Assembly: GCF_022201045.2 (NCBI RefSeq)
Contig: NC_068560.1
Location: 36,729,001 to 36,793,000 of the forward strand
Source: Citrus sinensis
Lineage: Eukaryota; Streptophyta; Magnoliopsida; Sapindales; Rutaceae
Length of the DNA: 64,000 nucleotides
Direction of reading: 5' to 3'
The translations under genes were made by a program, and so were the position numbers. Every line of letters starts with the position of its first letter. The first letter of the stretch is position 1. Shown here piece after piece: positions 55,953-64,000 of this stretch. The notes below the pieces were generated by a model, which did no database searches, was not told the origin of the DNA, and saw nothing but the letters and a program-made list of their open reading frames with translations.

Positions 55953-58039
55953 TCATTCACAAGCCGGCTTGGTATCAAAGCTGCTCAAGCAGATTGCAAA
56001 GGCTTGCAAGGCAGAGAGGGGATATCGATAATCCATAGTAAAAATATCTTTCCCAATCTTTCCAAACTGCAAAATCACTCTCTCTTGTTCTGCCACTGAA
56101 ACATTTTGGTTTGGCTCTGCAGCTGCCACCAGCTGGAAATTCTTCACAGATGCCACTGTAACTCGTCCTTTGAAATTTAGACACCAACACTGTAACTGCT
56201 CATGCCATCTAGGGGCTTTATTTTTCAAAATCAGTGGATCCCCAGCGCTTCCGAATGATTCCAGTGGCCCAGAAAGGCTAGTGGAGCTGAATTCAACAAG
56301 TGGCTTCTTTCCTTTAGATACAGGTGAAGGTGAAGAAGGAATTTGCTCCTCACAGCAATTTGTGAACTCTATCGGAGTAGGTGCAGTGCCCCCTTCTTGA
56401 ATTGCAGATATTGGAATTGAATGCATGGTACATTGCATTCTCCTTGGGCCGCGGGTGCGGAGGACATTTAGTTCATAAGATATGGTGGCCACACTGTAGT
56501 TACTACTAGATCCTTTTAGAGATACCTGCTTTGGAAAGATTTTTCTTTGTGACCTAGAATTGGAGTGGATGGCAGTGTCGCATGGAGGCTGACTGTCATA
56601 AATTGTGAACTTGGTTCCAAGGAAATTAGACCTGTATAGAGTTTTGCTAATTAATTGCATGAAACAATAATGCATTTTCTACAAGGACGAGAATCCAGCA
56701 GTGCTAGAGCTCACCTTAGTTTTCCAACGTAAGTATTGCTTGTTCGAGAGAAATCATCTCCAACTAAGGATATCAAGAAATCAGTGCTTGTTGCCTTCCT
56801 GATCTTCCTTGCAGCCAACAGTAACTTACTCATATCACCTGAAAGAGCTGTTGTTTAATTAAAATTATCAGCAGAGTATATCAGCAACTGAAACAAATGA
56901 TTGTTATCCCTCTTGATCATCTGATATTAAAGAAATCATCAGGAGTGGAACATAAAAAATAATAATAATAATCAAGTGTAATATCAACAACAGAGAAAAT
57001 TATATAGAATGAAATAAAAATGTGAGATTTCAACAATTGGATCCCTGGAGAGTTGCAAATAAGATGATAACCCCACAGACCACAGCTAAGTTCTTATATG
57101 AGTTTCAAACATGTTATATCAAACGTACTGCTACATTGATCAACTAATGTTTCAATAATATTCAGAGTATCAACCACAAATCACGCCACAGATTTGATAA
57201 GCAATTTGAAGATAAAAACTAATTGTATGACTGGATGAAGCATTCTCCTCAGTGGACTCTAAATAAACTGATCCTCAAAATTAGAAAAAGAAAAGTACAT
57301 TTAGCGGTTTATCTAACCAAATTGTTAGTTTTAAAATATACAAGTTGATTCCAACAAAGAAAAGGGAAAAAATTTAATTAAAAAAAAAAGCAACAAGTAC
57401 CTGGGTCTGAGACCAATTTGTTTCAAATCCATTAGTAAAACCCAGAGAAGAAAAGGAAAAAGAGATAAAAAAATAAAAACATATCAATATTTTACCTGGG
57501 CTGAGACCAAGATAAAGTCTGTATGCGCCAGTCGGCCTTTCCCTTCTAATATAGCATTGAATTGGAGCATCTCTTGGACCCGGCTACTCAGAATCCAAAA
57601 ACTCAAAATTCAGATGCATGCAGAAACAAACATTATAAAAAGAGAAGAAACTTTATAACCAAAAAGATACCTGCTTCAATGAAACGGGAAAAGAAAGCAA
57701 CCCGCATTGCTCAGGAGTCCTAATTATCTCCTTTGTAACAGCCCTCCAAGACTTGCAAACAGAAGCACAAGCAACAACATCCCTCCTGGCAGGCCAAGAG
57801 GTCTGGCTAGCTTCTATGCGCTGAATAATATCAAGCAGCAATTCAGGGGGCATGTTTGCCCACTGACTCTGCTCAACTATTATTTTGGATGACGATGAAG
57901 AACCTTCAGGAGCAATATAAGAACGCCCTCTGCGTCGCATATTATGCTTCCCATTCTCCGAACATCTTCTTTCTGAACCTCTTCTTGATATGTTACCAAT
58001 ACCATCTCGCATTTCCTTAACAATGTTCTTCAACGCCAT
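55953..58039 (-). CDS. Tubby-like F-box protein (TLP/TULP)
   Basis: Four coding exons, 57671-58039, 57496-57583, 56715-56847 and 55953-56631, join in frame to give 422 residues. Plant TLPs combine an F-box, which docks on SKP1 in an SCF ligase, with a C-terminal tubby domain that binds phosphoinositides at the plasma membrane. The F-box is at about 56-113 ([20 protein letters not shown], then [16 protein letters not shown]). The tubby domain starts at [17 protein letters not shown]. It shows [33 protein letters not shown] and [19 protein letters not shown]. Then come [38 protein letters not shown] and the C-terminal [15 protein letters not shown]. The third exon is taken from the more distal AACAG acceptor, because it restores the conserved ALSG. 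The N-terminus with [15 protein letters not shown] resembles the TLP2/TLP6 group. Confidence 0.95.
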
Positions 58040-58062
58040 CTTCAATCAACTAGCAATTTTCA

Positions 58063-58700
58063 CTACAGAAACAATTGCAAATAATAATTACAATTTCATA
58101 CAGATTTACTATCTTTTTACATCTAATTGCTTAAGTTTACATGACGTATAAGCTTCTATGTTTCTATTCTTCAGTTTATGTCACAGATCATGGCTTGCTG
58201 CCTTGTAAAGATTATAATTTGATTGAGATTCATGACTAAAAATGAAGGCTCGATCATATATATAGCTCAAAGTTTCACTTGTAAAGCACAAATTTCTATA
58301 AGTTCCGAAACGTTTTGGCCTACAAGATGATTTTAACGATATCTCCGTTATATGTATATAACTATAACAAAACCAGCGTCATCGCAAAAATGAAAATTTG
58401 AAGCGTATAAACAAATAAATAGACAATTAATTAGATAAAAAAATTAAGAATTGAAAAAAAAAAGGAAATAAATTTATAAACTCCAGATCTAACACGTAAA
58501 CGATAGAGATGACAGATTCATGTACCAAATGAGAGACAAATTCATGTAAGATCTCGAATTCTCTAAATAAATAGCGAATCGGGAAGAGAGACGAGAGACA
58601 ATTTGGACAAATTTCTCGATAACTTGAACGAAACAAAACTTTTTTAACTCTTAACAAATCGCTATAAGAGAAAATAGAAAAATGCCGAGCGAGTCCTCAC
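58063..58700 (-). other. Probable 5' UTR intron of the tubby-like gene
   Basis: On the minus strand the donor GTGAGG follows GCTTTTTG at 58700, and the acceptor TTTCTGTAG ends at 58063, 23 nt before the ATG. Leader introns are common in this gene family. Upstream lies a (CT)n-rich stretch at about 58736-58758. Confidence 0.5.
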
Positions 58701-58735
58701 CAAAAAGCCGTTTCAGGTCGTCGTCTCCTTCGCAT

Positions 58736-58758
58736 ACCTCTCTCTCTCTCTCTCTCTC
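58736..58758. repeat. (TC)n microsatellite in tubby-like gene leader/promoter
   Basis: About 11 TC units. Read on the gene's strand it is a GA repeat near the presumed transcription start, a common plant core-promoter neighbour. Confidence 0.75.
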
Positions 58759-59273
58759 CCCGTCACCGCAGTCACCACCACCTACCCTGCCCTGACCTGA
58801 CCTGAGAGGCTGCTCTGCCCAGCAAACTGCCACGAGCCACTCAAAAAGCTTTTCTCGGATCCTGATTTCTCATCTTATTTAAACGAATTTTCCTTTTTTA
58901 AAATTTTGACCTCTCTTTTTCGTCTCGTTTCGTCCGTTAAAATTAATTGGCTGTATTATACAGAACCGTCTACTTCGATTTGTGCGATTTTAATATAATA
59001 ATAAAGTTTCATTTCAGTCCCTTTTTTTTTTTTTTTTAAGTGTGAAAAACTGAAAACTAAAAAGTGCGGAAACAAAAAACAATGCTAATTCACGCCTTTT
59101 TGATTAACTAAGCACTGTCCGCTGTTAATCATGGTTGGCACTTGGCAGTAGTGCCTTTACAAGCACTCCACGTCTTTAACTTTCGCTGTTACTTTTTTTT
59201 TTTCTTTTTTTAATTCTTTTTCCTATTATTCGTAGTATTGTTTAGTGGGTTGATCTTACACTCCACTGCTAAC

Positions 59274-59700
59274 TAAGTGTCTGTTTAGTATAATTTATTT
59301 AATTATTATAAGTATTTATTTAATCGTATAAATTTTTATCAAAATTTTTGTAATTGTTTGGTTGATTTTCTAGTAGAACTTTTAAAAGTTAAATAAATTA
59401 TTTTATCTCTATTTATAAAACTCAAATTTTGGATTTTTGATAATAGAGATTGAATAATTTCTTTTAAATATTAAAATACCTAAAATATCCTCTACTTATT
59501 TGATAATCTTATTTTATTTTTTTATAATATAACTTTAAAAAACTTATCTATGAAAGTAATTTTATAATTTTTAATAAGAGTTATTATTGATAACTAAACA
59601 ATTAAATTTTTTTAGGTAAAAACTCAATTTATAAAAGTTCTATGAATAAGAACTCTACTTAAATAAAATCTACTTGAAAAATTGTACCAAATGTAGCTTA
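59274..59700. repeat. AT-rich MITE family, copy 3 of 3
   Basis: Aligns with 4755-5080 and 6429-6780 through AAATAAATTATTTTAT, TAAAATATCCTCTACTTATT, ATATAACTTTAAAAAACTTA and AGTAATTTTATAATTTTTAA. The ends are weakly inverted: GTCTGTTTAGTATAATTT on the left, GCTACATTTGGTACAATTT on the complement of the right. This is the fullest copy of the three. Confidence 0.6.
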
Positions 59701-60914
59701 AAAGTGATTGGCTTTCTTATTCCACCCCCCAAATTATATTGGCTATGTATTGAACTAAACGGAGATTACACAATCTATGCACTAATTCACAATTTACTTT
59801 ACAAACCATTATAGGAGCTAATATTAATACTATAAATAGAATAATAACATCTAGCTCCTTTAGTTTTATATTTTCTCAAACTATGTGTTTGTCCATTTAA
59901 ATTAAAAAAAAATTCTTTACTTATTAACTGTTATTAGAAACATGATATCATTCATCTATTAGATAATGAGATAAACAAATAAATACTCTTGTGCGTTAAG
60001 AAATTAACTATCCAATGGAAAGTACAACATTAATTCTTCTGAAGTAAATAAAGTGATCCAAGTGCCTAAATTAATGTAAGAGGATGCCCTTAATTCAAAA
60101 ATTATTAAAATTCAGGGACCTAGATGTTATTATTCTTTGCTTTTATGATGATACTCCAATTTAAAAATAAATAAATAATAAATTATCTCGTGGTAAAATC
60201 GTTTACTGAAGCTACTCAGAGATTGTATTAATTGATCTTGCTTTTTTAGCGTGAAAAGAGGATACATCATTGCACGAGCTCAATCTTTCTTTTCTTTTTC
60301 TGTTTTCTTTTTTTCTTTTTTAATTTTTCAATTTTTCCTACCCCTCTAATTTTGATTGCGCTTTGCGCACACGGCACATATCGCACATTCACAAGTCCAA
60401 CAGTACAAAAAGTCATCGCTGCGCATGGATGTTTACTCGAATGAAAAAACAACGACCCGTTAAGCCAAGGTTTTGTGTCACATCAAAAAGGTCAGGAACC
60501 AAAAGAGAAATAGAAAGACGTTTACATAATGAATAAAGAATCGGGCAACGTGTGTATAAAAAAAAAAAAATCTCAAACGATGAAGCAATTCGAAACATGA
60601 AAATGGGTGGATCCAAGGGCATTTTCAAGGCTGACATGACAGAGTTAGAGAGCAGAAGAGCTGCTCAAGCCTCAAGTAGTAGTCAAATTCCTGTAGAAAC
60701 CGCAACGGATCAGAGGTGTCTGTTAAGGAGATCTGGAAATCTAGGGATCCGATATAGAAAGGAAAGAGCTAAAAGACAATGGAAGAGCCAAGAGGGCCCC
60801 ACGCATATACTGTTTTTACGTTAGGGCCCTCTCAAAATTGCTATTTTCATTAATGACTTCGGAAAATGTGAAGGGTTCTTAATTCTATAGTTCGTACTTT
60901 TTTTTTTGGTTTCT

Positions 60915-61125
60915 GACTATGAGGTATTTTGAGGAGGGCTCCAACTGTGGGAGTCACCTTTAAACCCGTACCATAACTCATATTAGAAGTCCCCGCTCGA
61001 ATCGAGAGGCACAAGTTCTCCCAACAAAAAACGATTTTCCTGCGATTCGAATTGGGGAACAAATCCAGTCAAGTCACTTAAGGAGATTCTATTGCCTGTA
61101 GAGCCAACACTTTGTTGGTTCTATA
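60915..61125. repeat. Dispersed repeat, copy B
   Basis: The end segment from AACAAATCCAGTCAAG to CCAACACTTTGTTGGTTCT matches 12410-12490. The upstream part is GC-richer than the surroundings and may be transposon-derived; the class is unknown. Confidence 0.5.
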
Positions 61126-61374
61126 GTTCGTACTCTTTTAACATGCATAGATGCTTGGAGCTGACATACGTGGTAATGTGCGGGCCACTCACACGTGTAC
61201 GGTCAAGTGTGAAGGGTCTCACTATAAGTTTTTTTTGTTGATTAAACATTAGATTACTAGAGATATATACAACTGTTATGACAACAAGTCATTACATTGA
61301 TTGTAAATATTATTACACTGATATTTACAATTAGATATATACATGAGACTTATATTATTACATTTTTATTTTAT

Positions 61375-61590
61375 GAAATACATGTCGAGTCAAATATCCT
61401 TCACGGAGGAGGGATGTCTTTACTCCACTCGTATTTCGCAAGGGAGAAAGACGTTATAAGTAGTCTCCACACAATTATATTTAATTAAAGGAGATTGAGT
61501 CCGTGAGGACTCGAACCATTACCATCATAGTCATACTTAACTTTAAGGGTAATAGTTCACCACTGAACTATAAGTCCAAGTGCTCACTGT
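61375..61590. repeat. Dispersed repeat with Pol III B-box-like text, copy 2
   Basis: Related to 39825-39995. GGACTCGAACC at about 61508-61518 is the complement of a B-box (GGTTCGAGTCC), and CACCACTGAACTATAAGTCC-like text follows. The B-box hints at a tRNA-derived SINE on the minus strand, but an A-box and poly(A) tail were not found. Confidence 0.4.
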
Positions 61591-62354
61591 GAGTTAGAAC
61601 ACTGTTTTCATGCATATATAATATCAGGCAAGGGATTGTATGTTGCATACATTATTATACAATGGTGGTTGCTCTTTCCTCCATGCCAGGAATTAATTAG
61701 CAATAAAATTGGGGGTACGTGTGTGAATGTTATGCCAACGGAACATTGTCGTTGCGTACGAGAAGCGGAACTGAACAGTGTGCGTTCCGTTTGTATTCGT
61801 GTTCTTGGTCATTTTGGGAAAAAAAAAAAAAAAAAACCAATTCTTGACCGCCGAATCGGTGTCAGATTTGTGGCCAGCAACAGTCACACTCGCACGTGTT
61901 CAAGATTTTTTTAAAATTTAATTAATTACTACAAATATCTAATTATTTTGTCTTGTAAAAGAAATAGGGTCTCAACTCTCAACAAAACTTCACTGTGAAG
62001 GCATGCATGTGGGAAGATGCCACATGGGCCATCTATTTAGCTTTAAAAGTGTAGCTGCGACTTGCGACTGTGTGAGAGCCTTTTTCGTTTTCTTCATTGA
62101 GTAACACAATGAGGCTATATTCCAAGTAGGATGCTTGCAAAATAGAATCTGGCCCTTTGTTTTTGTTAGCGGAACCCCGTGGTTGGTTTCAAAAACATTT
62201 CTCTTTTTTCAATTATTTCATTTCGAATGCTGTGTATTAATTAATTCATTCATTACGTGTTAATATATACGCCTAGACCTCAAGTTATCATGACTGTTTC
62301 TTTTATAGATTCTCTTTATCACTGCATCGGATGAGTATCCATGTGCATGTATAC

Positions 62355-62378
<24 letters not shown>
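62355..62378. repeat. (AT)n microsatellite
   Basis: About 12 AT units within a longer palindromic context from ACAT to ATGT. Confidence 0.85.
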
Positions 62379-62385
<7 letters not shown>

Positions 62386-63492
62386 CACTACTTAATAAAT
62401 CCTAAAAGAAGATTATAGGCGTTAGGGTACATAATGATTATAGGTTATTAGGGTTTATATATCTTTTAATTTTCTTTTCTTTTAATAATTTTTGCCATAC
62501 GTTTTTTTTTTCTAACACTCATAATCAGAATTTTAGAATTTTATTGATATTCATAATCAATCACAATAGAATTCATGGTTTTTACTTTCACAAATGTCAG
62601 ATGAAATCTACCTCATCCATACTAATATAAGAAAGTAGATAACACTTCTATCCAATTTTAAATTTTAAAGAGAGATACTATATATAATTAGGGCTTGAAC
62701 CATGCCCTCAAAATTTTTAAGGACATTCGTTATAAATGGACTAGGAGTCCATTGATATTATTATCATACATTTGAATAATAAGGGGTTTCAATTAATTTC
62801 TTATATATATATATATATATATTACCGATATCATAGGAAAGTCGATCCAGAGCTTTGTAACTTATCATCTACTTATAAATGGGGCTGACTGTAATATAGG
62901 CACACTCCTCTGAGATTGCATCAATACTGTGTTTGTATATCTAAAGAAATTAAGAAATGTAGTATGGGGAGCTACACAATAACATGCTTTAAGCCTTTGT
63001 TAGACACTAGAATTAAGCGATAGAGAACAAAACTGAAAAAAGTTTAAGCAAAGCAAAGTGCGGAGTTAGGTAAAGAAAGGCAGTTGTACTTGTACATCTG
63101 CATGGTTAATTATTAGAATAATAAAACAAAGGGATGGTTCCTTCCAATTAACTTGAAAACAAGTTCAAACAGATCATCATGATACATCCATATATAGATA
63201 GATATAATATAGAGTGAAGTGAAATGTGGAGCCCAAGTCACATTTCTGGCTTGCGCAATTTTAGTTGGCTGTTTTGCCGGACTGAGTAAAATGCCAACAA
63301 GGCCGGACGGAACCAGAATTGATCAGCATCTTCGACGTGGATAAGGTTGGCTCATGCCGCCACAAAGCAGCACTAGTTAGATTATACGTACTGTACCTCT
63401 TTCATAATTTTGGTGGCAATGCAGCCACCTATGTTTGTGTTGCTGTTCCTGCCAACTTCGATCTAGGCCATAGGTACTTACCATCATCAACA

Positions 63493-63509
63493 GCGCGCGC
63501 GCGCGCGCG
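63493..63509. repeat. (GC)8 alternating tract
   Basis: Seventeen alternating G/C bases, rare in such AT-rich DNA and able to adopt Z-form. Located outside any gene. Confidence 0.85.
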
Positions 63510-64000
63510 TGTCGTTGCCCCCACTTCCACCTCGCGTTCTGATTTTTTCGAATTTTGATTGGGGAGAAATCAGATTTTACGTGTGAAAATTGTGGTGGCT
63601 ACAGTCGAAGAGATTGTGTGAAATCCTGGAGTGCAGCGCAGTCAATGATGAAATGATTGTAACTTTGACTACAAATTAAGAAAAGTTTTCCTTTTTGGGT
63701 AAGGGCATGACAGTCCTCGAGTTGTGTGATATTGAAATTTAGGTGCCACTGAGAGCCCGGGATGTTTACTAATAATTACAGCCAACAGCCATGCACGCTC
63801 TTTGTATTTGGAAGAAAGTGATCAGCTTTCTTTTCTTGCAACGAGAAAATGATAATAAAGTAGAAGTATTTTTTGACCTTTAAAACTTGCTTGAAATCAC
63901 GTCCACCCCGGCCTTTTGCATTTTAAATCTGGTATAGAGGCTGCCGCGCTGTCCAAGTTCTTTTAAGTTAAGTCAGCACATATGATTGGATTAGACTAAA

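Larger units (their letters stand above)
58860..63999. other. Gene-poor right end
   Basis: No gene that I can support. It contains one AT-rich MITE copy, two dispersed repeats related to copies elsewhere in the window, microsatellites (AT at 62355-62378 and GC at 63493-63509) and ordinary AT-rich spacer. Open frames such as 60552-60824, 61636-61914 and 63319-63558 lack domain features. Confidence 0.5.

Noticed and set aside
56715..56838. Alternative exon 3 acceptor (TTTCAG|GTGATATG) for the tubby-like gene
   Set aside because: It keeps the frame but drops the conserved ALSG. The acceptor nine bases upstream (AACAG|CTCTTTCAG) restores it.
63319..63558. 79-codon frame at the right end
   Set aside because: It crosses the GC-alternating tract and shows no domain, signal peptide or conserved motif.
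1..64000. LTR retrotransposons, CRISPR arrays or bacterial-type operons
   Set aside because: No pair of long terminal repeats with primer-binding site and polypurine tract, no gag-pol frame, and no regularly spaced repeats with unique spacers were seen. The window is eukaryotic.

Overview
The window is nuclear DNA of a flowering plant, almost certainly a woody eudicot. Citrus or a close relative is my best guess, by general look only; nothing in the sequence proves the species. The evidence for a plant is AT-rich intergenic DNA, GT-AG introns, plant-only gene families (ZF-HD homeodomain, RADIALIS-like SANT, plant U-box/ARM, PPR, tubby-like F-box, CBSX) and many short non-autonomous DNA transposons with clear target-site duplications (TSDs).

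Layout. From the left edge to 2.5 kb lies the 5' two-thirds of an ERD6-like sugar transporter on the minus strand. At 7.5-8.6 kb is an intronless HhH-GPD DNA glycosylase. At 13.6-15.5 kb is an intronless fatty-acyl-AMP-ligase-like enzyme. From 15.5 to 21 kb is a transposon nest. Its centre is a 2.4-kb Mutator-like element that carries a broken F-box/LRR/FBD gene fragment (Pack-MULE architecture). At 25.0-26.0 kb is a zinc-finger homeodomain gene with a minimal AUG-stop uORF. At 28.1-30.2 kb are a small secreted Ala/Pro-rich protein gene, a tRNA-Ala(AGC) and a RADIALIS-like gene. From 30.3 to 42 kb is gene-poor DNA with at least five terminal-inverted-repeat elements, several nested. At 42-58 kb is a gene-dense block: a U-box E3 ligase with ARM repeats, a decayed hAT element, a PPR protein, a CBSX3-type protein, a long proline-rich disordered protein and a tubby-like F-box protein. 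From 58.7 to 64 kb I see only repeats and no convincing gene.

The genes do not form a pathway; they are ordinary dispersed nuclear genes. Two encode candidate ubiquitin-ligase components (U-box and tubby F-box), two are transcription factors (ZHD and RL), and two are predicted mitochondrial proteins (PPR and CBSX3-like). The most unusual content is the record of nested MULE, hAT and Tourist insertions, the gene fragment captured inside a MULE, the bacterial-type acyl-AMP ligase, and the start-stop uORF just upstream of the ZHD start codon. Exon coordinates were worked out by hand from splice consensus and frame continuity, and have not been checked against transcripts.
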